DNA from: Halictus rubicundus | Lineage: Eukaryota > Arthropoda > Insecta > Hymenoptera > Halictidae | Assembly: GCF_050948215.1 (NCBI RefSeq) | Contig: NC_135155.1 | Coordinates: 16,395,001 to 16,459,000, forward strand | Length of the DNA stretch: 64,000 bases | Reading direction: 5' to 3' | Shown here: piece by piece, positions 22,881 through 34,143 of the stretch | Position numbering within the stretch: position 1 is the stretch's first letter | Layout: every line of letters starts with the position of its first letter | Position numbers and translations under genes: made by a program | Notes under the pieces: model-generated | What the model was told of the DNA's origin: nothing | What the model saw: only the letters and a program-made list of their open reading frames with translations | Database searches by the model: none

Positions 22881-23790
22881 TAGCAATATTATTACTATGT
22901 AAAAAATGTAACATTCAGAACAATTCTACGGCGCCCCCGTTCTCCCGATGCCCCAAAGCGCGTGCCCGTGCTTTGCTTATCGGTTAATCCAGCCATGATC
23001 GAATATTCCACCGAGCCATGTTTATTAACGGAACATTGACAGAGTGGAAAAACCGAACGAATACGAAGTGGATCCTCGTCGATGTACGAGACTAGAGCAC
23101 TCGACCGACAAACACCGTCCGCGGTCCCGGATTTCCGGTTGCGGGAATTTTGTCAAATTTTTCAGGGGGCACAGGTGTAATCCCACGATTTTTGGACACC
23201 GACACGTGATTGAGTAGGTAATTCCGCGTTTACCGCATTGTCGAGAGACGGCCGCGGTTTCCCGGCCACGGCGGCCGGGATCTCCATGAATAAACCTGAC
23301 GTTTGACTTCCCTTTATTCCGGCAGACACTCCGAGAGCCCGGGATATTACTGTTTCATCGTCTTTCGCGGGCTCATTAGGCGCAACGAGGGACACCGTCC
23401 CGTTTCCTTGTTTAGACCGGCGAAGTGTATCTCTCGGTCGGCCGTCAGAAGCGCCGGGTACAGCAAAGGCGGAAGTCTTCCGCCGCCGCCGCTCATTAGA
23501 ACGCATCACGTTTAACGACATGACAGAATAGCCGAGGGAGTCGATAGATTACGCCGGCATGTCTTAATCGTATCCGGGAAACCGGGTTTTTCTTCGTGAA
23601 CGATCTCCGTGCTTAGTAAGCTCGTTCGAGACCCGGCTCCGATGACATTAATCGATATAAAAAGGAAAAAGAACGGTCGGGACGGCTCGGTAATAATTGC
23701 AACAAACGATCGAGTTCTTGATTTCATTGTAATCAGCGCTCGACGCGGTTTCCTTGTTCCGGAGACCCGCGATAATCCTTCCCTCTATAT
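22881..23790. other. Single-copy sequence, GC-rich from 23080
   Basis: No gene recognised; frames of 70-119 codons on both strands lack domains. Confidence 0.35.
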
Positions 23791-23792
23791 GT

Positions 23793-23977
23793 ACAGGGTG
23801 ATTCCGCTAAGTGTGCCACCTAAATGAAACTACTTGGTACGTAAAAAAATGGTTGAAACGAAACTCGTTGTTTTTTTTTTTTTTTTTTTGGCGAGATGTA
23901 AAAGTTACCTTGAGTTTCTTCAACGTGGAGGTGAAATTTTAATCCGTTGAAGGGAGAATTGAACCCTGGGAAACTAA
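23793..23977. repeat. CAGGGTG-type element remnant with T-run
   Basis: TACAGGGTGATTCCGC at 23791 resembles the starts at 53353 and 61633. A 19-bp T-run lies at 23871-23889. The right end is not identified. Confidence 0.4.
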
Positions 23978-23979
23978 TA

Positions 23980-24158
23980 CAGTGATTTCTCTATATATGT
24001 CGCCAAGGCCTGGATGATAAACGTCGCGGAATTATCATCACTATTTATCTCGAGAGGCTTCGGACGCCGTGTAAACATAACAGGGCTCGGGTATGTCTCC
24101 TGGACGATATATGACGCTGGCAGGACCCGTGTTGTTGACAAATATCGAGAATTCACTG
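23980..24158. mobile_element. MITE, CAGTG/ATATATGTC family, copy 4
   Basis: TA (23978-23979) and TA (24159-24160) flank 179 bp starting CAGTGATTTCTCTATATATG and ending AATATCGAGAATTCACTG. The interior has GCCAAGGCCTGGATGATAAA. The bacterial-like fragment begins directly after its right target site. Confidence 0.85.
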
Positions 24159-24160
24159 TA

Positions 24161-24602
24161 GTCACTGAGATATTCTATTATAGGCTTTTTCAGATCCTTA
24201 AATGTAGGTCTCACACCAGTTTGGGTGATTATAAGAAAACATCACTTTAGCGTAATATGTACCAAATTTTGGTTTTATCATGCAATCTTCTATAGGAATA
24301 TTTATGGTTGGGAATCCTATTTCTCTACCTCTACACTCACCCTTTGTCACAACACCAGAAACTTGATAAGGTCTACCAAGTAATTTATTAGCAATGTCTA
24401 TTTCACCTTTCTGCACACACTCTCTGATTGAAGAAGAAGAGCAAATTTTGCCGTCAATTGTTAATGGCTCTAATTTAGTCAAAGAGTATCCATACGTTTC
24501 AGAATATTTCTCTAGAGTTAATATATCACCAGTACAATTGTCACCAGTGCAGTAATGTTCGCCAGTACAATTAATGCAGAATCGTTCGATAATTGCAAGT
24601 GA
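24161..24602 (-). pseudogene. Bacterial RibF (riboflavin kinase/FAD synthetase) fragment, probable endosymbiont insertion
   Basis: On the minus strand an open frame encodes about 115 residues typical of bacterial RibF, the enzyme that phosphorylates riboflavin to FMN and adenylylates it to FAD. Visible in order: LEKYSETYGYSLTKLEPL, SSSSIRECVQKGEIDIANK, GRPYQVSGVV (24377-24348), GECRGREIGFPTINI and KPKFGTYYAKV. The first part is the end of the FAD synthetase domain and the GRPY region begins the riboflavin kinase domain. This fused order is bacterial; animal riboflavin kinases are single-domain. The frame shifts near 24225, after which TGVRPTFKDLKKPIIE follows in the next frame (24220-24173). 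About 60% of a ~300-residue enzyme is missing, so it is non-functional. It is AT-rich, unlike flanks such as 24640-25160. Source inferred: Rickettsiales, probably Wolbachia. Confidence 0.82.
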
Positions 24603-24604
24603 TG

Positions 24605-24632
24605 TATTATTATTATTATTATTATTATTATT
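24605..24632 (+). repeat. (ATT)n microsatellite
   Basis: Nine or so TAT/ATT units at the edge of the RibF fragment. On the minus strand they extend the RibF-like frame as an Asn run, which is not part of the bacterial gene. Confidence 0.95.
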
Positions 24633-24639
24633 CTCTTTC

Positions 24640-25520
24640 TCTCTTTTTCGCATTTCACGAACGATTTTTCTGGTTTCCCCGTCTCCTAAGCTTCGAATCA
24701 TGCGATCGACGTATCTCGCGATGCACGAATTACTTTTCAATGCTCGACGATACCGAAGTGGCCGATGCATATAAAAACTTATTCCCAAGCGTTTCCGTTG
24801 GCTAATGTTGCGGGCCGCATGCGCGCAAGTTTCCCGGGCTCGTATAAAATTTAGGTAATTTCGTGCGGGCAAGTTTATCCTGCAATTTAATTTCTGCTAA
24901 CGCGCGTCGCTAACCGCGTCGGCCGTACAACTTTCCCGTTCAGTTATTAAACAAATGTTGGGCCGGGGTCCGTTCGTGCTCGCAACGTGTTCGAAAAGGG
25001 AACAGCGAGAGACGGTTGCGAAACTTTTCTCGCGAGAGTTCACATCGTTCTTCCACAAAGGAGTAATCTTCCAATTTTCCTGAAACTCTGCGGATTTTTA
25101 AAACCCGTGAAAAGAGCGGACGCGGATCGCTAAACGGGTATAAACTTTGATGCGAACGTTGCTACTTTGTGTCCTCTATTTTTTCTGTTTTTTTTTATAT
25201 ACATTCTGATAAAAGGTTATCTCTTTGCCACATTGTTTGTACAAGAAAGCTACTCCGCTTTGCAATTTAAAGCACACTTTTTATCTGGAATAGCCTGCGA
25301 GATAGTGACTTGCAACTTGCGTCACTTCAGATGGCGATTTCAACTATTAAATTCAAGTTTTCTCCGGTATGAAAATTTGTTTCTTCGGTTTCTCGATGTT
25401 TTTGCAATCTGCGATGTTTCAACGCCGAAAGCGTTACGAGGGGAATCAATGCGAACGCTAAATGTATCCATTACGTCCTGTGTATCCGGCCATCTTGTAT
25501 ATTCGGACGGACGATGTATT
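24640..25520. other. Single-copy sequence
   Basis: GC-rich to 25160, then AT-rich. No gene recognised. Confidence 0.35.
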
Positions 25521-25527
25521 ATACGTA

Positions 25528-25790
25528 CACTCGGTGTACAAAGTTTTCGTACACCTTCTAGAAACAAATAACGGCTAGGATTTTTTGGAGATGCTTTTTG
25601 GGATTACTTTACTAAGTTAAAAACTCAAGAACCGTGACTCCTACTTTTCTATTCGCAATTACGACCAATAGCAATTAAGAAAAAATATATTTATGCCTCA
25701 CTTGGTAAATTAATCCTTCCAAAATCTCCAAAAAATTCAAGCCGTTTGCTCCAATTTTAAAGAGTGTACGAACACTTTGTACACCCACTG
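25528..25790. mobile_element. TA-flanked element with GTGTACAAAG ends
   Basis: TA (25526-25527) and TA (25791-25792) flank 263 bp starting CACTCGGTGTACAAAGTTTT and ending GAACACTTTGTACACCCACTG. The terminal inverted repeats are ~25 bp and imperfect. The interior is related to 1870-1915 and 2240-2345. Non-coding, Tc1/mariner-type by target site. Confidence 0.72.
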
Positions 25791-25792
25791 TA

Positions 25793-27070
25793 AATGCAAA
25801 CTAAACATTTTCGATTGTAAGAAGTAGAAATTCCATAAAAATTTTAGTCATCCCCGGTTGAAAGGTTAAGCGTGACAAATTTAGCAAATTTAAGTGAACG
25901 TTCCTGCACAGCGCGTAAGACGATTGCGAGCTGGAAGGTCTATCCATTGCGCGGAATCGATCATGCGCGCCGATGCGCGATGTCGTCGAGCTCGACACCC
26001 CCGATTTCCAAGGGTGTACTCGCTGAATCACGAGTAAATCGCGAGCTGACCCGCGCGAGCGTCGTACGGATGCGTGTTCGAGTCGACAATACGGTTCTAC
26101 ATTGCTCGGCCGCGTTTCCTTTTGGCATGATCCGGCGGCTAGGCTGCTGGGCTGGGCGGTTAGGCGGATGAAACTTAACGCCTGCGGGCTCCCCCGGCGC
26201 TTAATGGATTCGCGTGAAATTATCTTCGCGGAATACTAAATGAGCGGTAAGGACTGTCGTATAATTCAGCCCCGGCGTGGATATTAGGTGTACCCATTTA
26301 ATGTCACGTCCCTTCCGTCTAAACGTGGCACCGTAGCTTCCGGCCTCTTGAGGGACGACGCTCGAGAGACGCGGAGTGTTTGTGTACGGGAAAGAGGGAG
26401 ATAGAGAGAGAGAGAGAGAGAGAGAAATAGGGGAGAAAAAGGGGCCAGAAAGCGTCGATCGGCGTCGAAAGCGGATAAAACGAGGGTTCGCGAGGGGTTA
26501 AAGACACGGGCAATCGGCCAAAGCCTGGTCACGGCCTTTTGACCGTGCTCTGTGCCCTTAACTGCGGCTTTTGTCGACCTGACTGACTCTTACTTCCTGA
26601 ATTAACGTGTAACCGGCCCCCTCCGGACAATCCGCTCGGTGCAACGGCCTCTCGAACCACTCGGAACAGTCCTGGCTGCTCTAATTACAAATAATTCGAT
26701 TGTCGACTTCTGGAAAACGCGGTCTTCTTACAAGTGGTCGGTCATTGTGGCGACGACTCGAAAAGTCAAGCTCCCCAAGAAGAGTACAAACCCCTTCAGC
26801 ATTGAACGATACCACATCTCGGTGAAGAATCGCGGTCTTACTTTGTCCGACAGGTGATCGTTGGAGAATCAAATTTATTAATATATCCAGGATCTAAATA
26901 TTATATGATTCTAGAATAATTTAATTTTCGAACGTTTCACAATTACACGTGTCTGTCACTCGCTGTCACACGTCACGCGATACTGTTGATGTTCGCTCGA
27001 TTCTCTCCGATTCTCAGCTGAATCGATTTCATTAATCTCGATATTCTCTCGTCAATGTTTACACAAACAT
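25793..27070. other. Single-copy sequence with an AG run
   Basis: An AG microsatellite lies at 26403-26425. 25900-26660 is GC-rich. No gene recognised. Confidence 0.35.
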
Positions 27071-27107
27071 CACACACACACACTCTCTCTCTCTCTCTCT
27101 CTCTCTC
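27071..27107 (+). repeat. Compound (CA)n(CT)n microsatellite
   Basis: A CA run (27071-27083) joined to a CT run (27083-27107). Confidence 0.93.
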
Positions 27108-27288
27108 ATTCTCACACGCACATTCGTGTCCTTACAACTGACGTTCTTATAGTATTTTCATATTTGCCTGCACACTCGGATACCGGGTCCATCCAGACCC
27201 ACAAGAGTCGATGCCAGCGTTCGATTGTTTTCACGAATTTGGGGAAGATTTGTGGCGGATTGGAGGACGGGTCCGAATTGACCCGTCA

Positions 27289-27811
27289 ATACTTCACCGA
27301 CAATCACTCGGTGTTAGGCAAAGTAGTATTTGAAATAGAAAATAGTAAATAGTTAATTTTATTTTTAAAGCATACCTATAATCATGAATATATATTATTC
27401 TATATATTAAAAAAACTTTTTGAAATACTATTTAAAAATAATATTCTATTTTGAAAATATGTGTGAAAGAGATAGACTGTGTAAAATAGTATTTCAAAAT
27501 AGTTGATACTAACGTATACTTCTCTGATATTTTGTTGCGTGTACTGTTATCACAACATTGCCTATTAAAATTAGCAAGTGAAGAAATAACATTCTACTTA
27601 ACTTCCATTTCTTGTGATCGATGCAGACAATTTTTATTTTGCATAAAGGTAGGCAGTCTAGTAATGCATCGGCAGTGACGTGTTGCTAATAAAAATATTA
27701 ATCATTACACGCAGTAGAAATCAACAATATGGATGCAAACATTGTCGAGGAAACCCGCTGTCGGTGAAATGATCACCGGTGATCTAAACGAAATGATTGT
27801 CGGTGAAGTAT
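27289..27811. repeat. AT-rich segment bounded by an 18-bp perfect inverted repeat
   Basis: ATACTTCACCGACAATCA at 27289-27306 is mirrored exactly at 27794-27811. Inside lies a partial GACTGCGGAT-family MITE ending ...GGCAGTC at 27658, next to TA. Either an unnamed element or a duplication; no protein. Confidence 0.45.
27500..27658. mobile_element. Partial GACTGCGGAT-family MITE
   Basis: GAAGAAATAACATTCTACTT followed by GATGCAGACAATTTTTATTT and GCATAAAGGTAGGCAGTC matches 36540-36613. The right flank is TA (27659-27660). The left end is not clear. Confidence 0.55.
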
Positions 27812-30270
27812 ATCAGTCCTAGATAAAAGTTGTTTGCAGGATAATTCGTACATATTTATTGGCAATGGTATACCAACGAATGACGGCGCAGGCAACAATT
27901 TGTTTAAAATATGAGCCGCGGTGGATTTTTGAGGCACGCTGTAGCCAACGACCGAGCTTCGGAACAACTTCAGAACTTATTGTGTATAAGTGGCGCCCTC
28001 TAATTGGATAGACCCGAAGAAGCGAAAGGCGGACAGCCGGCCGGTTTAATGAGTGGAATAGGATCTGGCAAATTCGGGGTCAGGATGTTTCGCGAGTCGG
28101 AGTTCAGCGGCAAACAGTTCGGTCGGCAAATTAATCGAGTCCCTCGATCGGGAAACAAGTTTCCCCGGAAACGTCATTACTCCGATAGGATTTCCGCGGA
28201 AAGTTTGCGTCGACGGTTGCCGCGATGCTGCGCCACGAAGAACAATGGGTTCGTTCGAGGCGAATGATCTCGTCGGATCGAGAGGGTGGCATGGCGGCAG
28301 CCAGCGTCCCTTTTTACGAGGACATTAATATTTAAGCCGCGTGTCACGTTGCCGGGTCTCTCGCGTCCCGGTTCGGGCCAATGACGGTGCCCCCCCCCCC
28401 CCCCGCCACCGCTTGTAATTAATAATTAAATTGCCGAAACTTCCCGGCCGAGGCTGCGGGACTGCCGCGCGCGATCGCGACGATCTTCGCGCAGAGAGGT
28501 CCTTTCAAGGCCGAACATCCACGGAAGATGACTGGCGGGGAACAAAGGGCCTCTGGATGCGGAAGAAAAGCGATAGGCGGCGGCGGCGGCCAAGGGTGCG
28601 CGAAAGCAAAGCCGGCGGAAGGTAGAGGGGTGGCGGAAGGGAGAAACCGTGGGAGACGGAAAGAGAATTGTCTGGGGAGGCGGGGGCTCGGGTAATAGCT
28701 GAAAGACAGAAACACGTCGGCTGCGGGGATCGGACCAGCCGACGACGACGAGATAAGGCTAAGAGAAAGAGACGGCCGACGAGTTCGAGGGCTGCCGAGG
28801 GGGCACGGGGGGCGAAAGAAACGCGCGGACAAAGAGAAGAACCGGAAAAGAGGAAGGGACTCGGAGATAAGACAGTCGAAGTCGACGGGAACTTTAGAAC
28901 CGGCAAACGCCCTGGAAAAACATTGAACGGCACAAAGGCTGATGATCTTCGCCGAGAGTCTCCTACCCGTTCCTAACCATTCCGGGAACAGGATGGCCGA
29001 TTGTTATTCCCGCGACGGCCAGACATATCGCCCGCCCCTCTAATACGTGTTTAATTATAACTTCCCTCCGGAGTGTCATTCCATCCCCTCCCTGCTCCGA
29101 TCCCCTTTCGCCCCACCCCCCTTTACGAAAATTACTTTGTCCCGCGACGGAATGAGACTCGGACGACCGAAAGTTTGCGCCATAGTTACGGACTCGTTCG
29201 GTAGTTACTGTCTTCCGGCGTGGTAGGCGAACTTGCGGTCGGTCAGCGGCGTGCGGTGTCGCCGGATATCTTACTCGGTATTCCCGAATGTGGAGCCTGC
29301 CTCTGATGCTGCCACTCGAACCGGAGCCTCTGCCCGAGAAGAACGTGTTCCGCAACTTCTGTTTCCGTGATCGGCGAAATTGAGGGAATTAGATTGCCAT
29401 TCGCCGGTAACAAACCGGATTAAGCTCTATATCCCGTACTCTTCGGTAACCTCGAACCGGCACGGTTTTTCTCGAAATAAAAATCCATCGAATTTTTAAT
29501 GAAGAAATTCGACACCAATTAGAGCTTTTACATTTCGCGTATATCGCGAAACTGTATGTACGTGCGTAGATATGGAAAGGATCGGTTAAGTCGACCGTTC
29601 TCTCATCTGTCACTCCTGCTTGGTTAATTAAAACCGTGCCAGGTAGTTCTTTTTGATGGTGAGGTGTTTTGAGTAGTATAGAAATTGTACAACTTGTTGG
29701 TAACGATAACCCTTACTTTAATTATATCGGCTGCACAAAAGACGTGACTTCAATGTGGACTAGCTGAAGACTGATTGAATACAAACCGAAGACTGAAGAC
29801 TCGCACGCAGAGATGGGTATTTAAGAGATGTGAAATTGGTGGTGGAGGTGGTAAATGGTAGAGGGAGAAAATTGGGGGTGAGTGGTTAGAAATTGTCCAG
29901 ACGCTGTCTTACATGGTTACGTGTCGGAAACTCGCGGAGAAAATGGGACGAGTCTCGTCGTCTGGGTCTTAAGAGTCTTCGACTCTTAGGTTAATCGATT
30001 GCCTCTAGCAAGGGTGATCGAAGTGGTTGGGACTCGGTGTCAGGTTCGAGAGACCCTTTCGTGGGTCCTGCATTGCGTTGCGTCTCAACAGAAACATTTC
30101 CGTTTTTAACTTCAAAAGGGTACCTATACGTAATTATTTGTCAAAGAATTTGTTTTGCCTTTAGTTCTGTACCGATCGTTGAAGAAGAAACACGTATTCT
30201 TTTACAGTTTTCGGTAAAGCAGCCTGTGTTCAAGATGGCGGTGTCCGTGCCTTCCCGAGGATCATATTCG
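27812..30270. other. Long single-copy stretch, mostly GC-rich
   Basis: 28000-29640 is strongly GC-rich, with a C-run at 28390-28404. Many overlapping open frames (up to 142 codons) exist on both strands, as expected by composition. 29640-30270 is more AT-rich. No exon, RNA or repeat is recognised. Confidence 0.4.
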
Positions 30271-30274
30271 TCAT

Positions 30275-30575
30275 CGCATACTTTTTCATTTGAATGCGAG
30301 ATTTAATGTAACAACAAAGAGAATTTGCGATGTTTATGGAGACGTATTGAAAGTCGACAAGTGTCAACGTTGGCTCGGAAGGTTAGCTGCTGGTGATTGT
30401 GATCTCTCTGACAGGCCTCGGACGACGTTGAAAATTCGCAGGAAAGATGGTAAACTGTCCTTGATAATGATTGAGATAATATAATAAATTAAGAAATAAA
30501 AACTTGAATTTACCACAAAGTTTGTTTTAGATTTCAAAGTAATTGATTACTCCCCCTAATATATTATAATTTTCG
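30275..30575 (+). mobile_element. Mariner fragment: transposase N-terminus joined to element end
   Basis: The coding piece (see next entry) is followed at 30482 by AAGAAATAAAAACTTGAATT, CACAAAGTTTGTTTTAGATT and TAATTGATTACTCCCCCTAA. The last ~85 bp recurs inverted at 35631-35697, so it is the 3' end of the element. The middle and the 5' end are missing. Confidence 0.68.
30276..30484 (+). pseudogene. Mariner transposase N-terminal helix-turn-helix fragment
   Basis: In frame with 30290 the sequence reads ILFHLNARFNVTTKRICDVY, then GDVLKVDKCQRWLGRLAAGD and CDLSDRPRTT. This is the first DNA-binding domain of mariner transposases (compare the canonical ICDVYGE...CQRWF.KF.SGDF.L.D.PRSGRP layout). 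The linker and the catalytic DDD domain are gone; the frame ends soon after in unrelated codons. Loss of W/F and of SGRP residues suggests age. Confidence 0.72.
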
Positions 30576-30579
30576 AAGA

Positions 30580-31243
30580 AGAAGATTTTCGGAAGAGACC
30601 GGCTGCAATGACTCGATCAATATAAGCCTTCATCAAAAACAAGGCTGTCCTTAATCAGGGGAAATAGATCGTAAAAAGGGAATTGATCCAACATCTGCCA
30701 GCCCTTTATTTTTGGGGGTAGCGCATTAATCATAGTTAGCTAGGGGGATCGCTTATGTATATACCGCCCCGGTGTCATTGCCGAAATCACTGACGTCGGA
30801 TCGGCCGGGAATTTGGAGAATATCACGAATGACTAGGTCGATTAGTTAATTTACGTTCCATCACCGCGTTACGTCTACCCAGGCTCGCTGATTGCGACGT
30901 TAAACGTAATTAACGACTGTGGCTGTAAACGCGAACGGCCCTTAGGTGATTTCATCCATGGCGACGATCGAAATTGGAAGTTCGAGGCACGCGTTTATCG
31001 CAATTAGAAAATACGGGTCTCGGGGCTGGAAACTGGAATCATGAAATTTTGGATTCCCATTGGACACGGACGAAGGGCGCGCAGTCGTTAAAAACTACTA
31101 TAAAATCTAACGAACCACCTGCGCGGAACGAACTTAATCAATCCGTACCTCATTAGGGGATTTTAAGTACGCGCTGCAATCCGAAGTTAATTGATAAGAA
31201 AAATACCCGGTTAATAATTTTCACTTTTCGTTCCTAGAGTTTA
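30580..31243. other. Single-copy sequence
   Basis: No gene recognised. Confidence 0.3.
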
Positions 31244-31245
31244 TA

Positions 31246-31391
31246 CAGTGTTTACTCTATATATGTCTCAAATGGTTAGCCGATAAAAGTCACAGAGGAG
31301 TGCAAGGTCGCGTGGTTCGAAGAAAGTATCTCCTGGCCGATATATGTCAGCGACTAGACCCGTGTTTTGGACATGTATCGAGTAAACACTG
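31246..31391. mobile_element. MITE, CAGTG/ATATATGTC family, copy 5
   Basis: TA flanks (31244-31245, 31392-31393) enclose 146 bp starting CAGTGTTTACTCTATATATG and ending GTATCGAGTAAACACTG. Confidence 0.82.
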
Positions 31392-31393
31392 TA

Positions 31394-32986
31394 GTGACAT
31401 TTTGCGATTCTCAAAGCCTTGGTGTTGCGACGATTAATCATTCATTAATCATTTATTCTTCGGATGTTCAACAATTTCACTGACAGACGAACCACAATAT
31501 TTGATGACACTGTTTCCTGTTTCATTCGAAATATCGAATCGTTCGAACTAGATCTTAAAATAGGGCTGAAATCGATTCCGAAACTAACTGTTTGAAACCG
31601 TTAAGACTCCGATTGAAACGGGTGGGGAGAACCTATATTCTGAACAACTGTTATGGAGAATCGAAATATCCAGCGATTATCCGTTGCGGTTATGGTTCCA
31701 CATTTCGGTTTCCATATCGATTGCATGACCGCGATTTTTTCGGTTTCATACCGGTTCCGAAATGGTTCCGGAATCGATTCTGTATTAACTACACTCAGAG
31801 TACAGATTCTTTATGACCGTTTCGGGAAATGAAACATCGACATTATTACTCTCTAGTAATACTATAGTTTTAACACTGGAACCACGCGCTGTTCGCCAGA
31901 ATGGCTCCGGAATTTTCGAATATACTGATTACTAATTACATTCCAGCTATTTCTAGCATCTTCCTCAAATGTTTGAGAACTTTCATTGAGGTCATAGTTA
32001 ATGCAAATTTCGTTGCATTTCCAAACCTTCCAAAAATTTATTTTATTTATTTATGGTATTGTCTCTTGGTGCATTATACGTCCAGCAACGCACCGGCAGT
32101 TTTACATTCACTGCAACGCTACAACGATCTCGAATTTCACGAACGTTGCAATGATGCGACGTCCAACGAATTACTGGCCAGGTTGAAAAATGCGGCACGA
32201 GCTGTGCACAATTCCGAAGCGGCGGATCGGCAGAGGTCCCGGTTTTATTGCGAAATTTCTCTTCTTTCCTCCGTCCTCGTTAATATTTAATGCGGGCAAA
32301 TATTTGCGGTGCTGGCCATCCACAGTCAATTAATTAACCGTGAAAACTGTTGCATTCAGATTCGTGCTCCCTCTGTTTACCCCCGGGTTTATGCACTGGT
32401 TTTACGGGAGCCGGAGCCACCGCCGCGGTAATATATCACCGTTTTTCGAGAAACGCTGCTGGCGGTGTTACGAACTACGAAGAATCTCATCCGTGAAGAT
32501 AACAAATGCGGTGTGACTTCCGGCCGTTCCCACCAGACCGCGCGTTACATTTCACCACTATGCGAACAACTAAAAAACATATTTCGCCCCGCGATATTTC
32601 ACCGGCCGGATAAGGACCGTATCAGGGGAATCGAAACCGTCTGCGCCCGCGTCCGAATAACATACACGCTTGTCTACGCTTGATACTGTTTCGGATTCGT
32701 TCCGACCGAAATTTTAGACAATCTATGAAAAGTATTCATGAATGCAGAATTTCATCGTCCGGGTCGCGAACACGGTGGAACGGCCATAAAGCGGTTCTTC
32801 GACGTACGTTTATCGCGCGCGGACGTATCGCAAGTTTATTATTGAACAGTCAATATCCTGGAATTCTAGATCAGCACATGTGAATCGTACACCTGAGAAA
32901 TGTCTCCTCGGGCCGAGTCTATTTCACCCGCGAGTCCATCAATAACGAAATACAATTTCCCTTTTTAAGTATGCCTTCAGCGAGCA
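31394..32986. other. Single-copy sequence
   Basis: AT-rich to ~32280, then GC-richer. No gene recognised; small open frames only. Confidence 0.35.
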
Positions 32987-33004
32987 TACACTCCCAAAGA
33001 AAAA

Positions 33005-33024
33005 GATAGCACACGCGTGCTATC
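33005..33024. promoter_or_regulatory. Hairpin inside left terminal inverted repeat
   Basis: GATAGCAC, loop ACGC, GTGCTATC. The right repeat has the same arms (34397-34416) with loop GCGT, its reverse complement. It may be a transposase subsite or a structural element; the function is inferred. Confidence 0.5.
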
Positions 33025-33071
33025 TTTAATTTCTCGCGTTATCATTATGGTACAGGAAATGTGACTTTTCT

Positions 33072-34143
33072 TCAACGAATTCTCGTCGTAAAATAGACAA
33101 ATATGAAAATGATATAACCGTACCTGTGTTTAATAATGTGTGGAACACCTCCGTGGTTCTCAATTACTTCTATCATCCTTTTTGGTAAGGATTTATACAG
33201 TACTTTAATTGAAGATTGTGATAAATTTTTCCATTCCTCTTTAATACTGATTTTTAAGTCGTTTAAATTTTCAAATTGTCTACCTTCCGCGTAGACAGCT
33301 CTTGATAGTAATCCCCAACAATTCTCAATTATATTTAAGTCCGGGGAGCACGCCGGCCATTCCAAAACAGGAATTTTCTCTTTCGAAAAATATTCATGAA
33401 TAATTTTTGCCGTGTGCACGGCAGCATTATCTTGCTGGAACACAAATTTTGGACCCGCAATGCATTGTGCATACTCATCAATTTGGTTTTTCGTTAATCT
33501 CAAATAACTTGCACCATTCATTTTTCCTTGTATAAAATTAATATCCGTTTTTCCTTTGTAACCTATGCCGCCCGAAATCATTATTCCACCTCCTTTCATT
33601 TGTCGTCTAATTCTCGTTAATTGTCCTTTTCGAATGTCATGATAATAGTATGCACCATTATCTGGACCATCCAGACAAAACCGTTTTTCATCTGTAAAGA
33701 TTATATTCCTCCAGGTTTTCCTCCAGTGTATATGTTTCTTCGAAAATTCAAGGCGTGCTTCCTTATGCCTCTTTGTTAATCGTGGCTTGGCTTTTATTCT
33801 CGATCGGTTCATAATATTACTCGTTTGCAGCACGCGTCGAACATTTTGAATATTAGTTTGTACACCAGCTCTGCAAGCAATTTCTCTTGCAGTAGCACAA
33901 GAATTAGATGCGGCACGAAGTATTGCTGTTGTGTCACGGTGCGATTAGGGCTGCTGGCCTTCCGGTGCTTTTCCTTTGACCGTAGTTATCCGCATCTTTT
34001 AATACGTTATATACAGCTTTTCTGCTTCGACCAATTTCTTTCGCAATTTCTGTAATCGTTACTTTCCGTTTTCTTAAACTAAGAATTGCGTTTATTTCAC
34101 CGTCAGATAATCTATTACCACGGCCCATCACGAAATGCGACAT
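33072..34143 (-). pseudogene. Tc3-like DD34E transposase, one frameshift
   Basis: It starts at ATG 34143 with MGRGNRLSDGEI, the helix ITEIAKEIGRSRKAVYNVL and the GRPAAL linker, which together bind the inverted repeats. A single-base frameshift near 33946-33955 ends this frame. The next frame continues directly with RDTTAILRAASNSCATAREI (second helix-turn-helix) and NVRRVLQTSNI. The catalytic domain follows: FTDEKRF (first Asp, 33692-33690), QQDNAAVH (second Asp, 33431-33429) and SPDLNIIEN (Glu, 33326-33324), with 34 residues between the last two. Combined length is ~356 codons, close to the Tc3 family. All three catalytic acids are present, so the frameshift is the only obvious defect. Confidence 0.92.

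Noticed and set aside
24161..24602. Host riboflavin kinase exon as an explanation of the RibF similarity
   Set aside because: The sequence includes the FAD synthetase C-terminal segment before GRPY and reads GREIGFPTIN, the bacterial fused arrangement. The frame is also broken.
24605..24872. N-terminal extension of the RibF-like frame (including an Asn run)
   Set aside because: The Asn run is the ATT microsatellite and the upstream codons are GC-rich insect sequence; they are not part of the bacterial gene.
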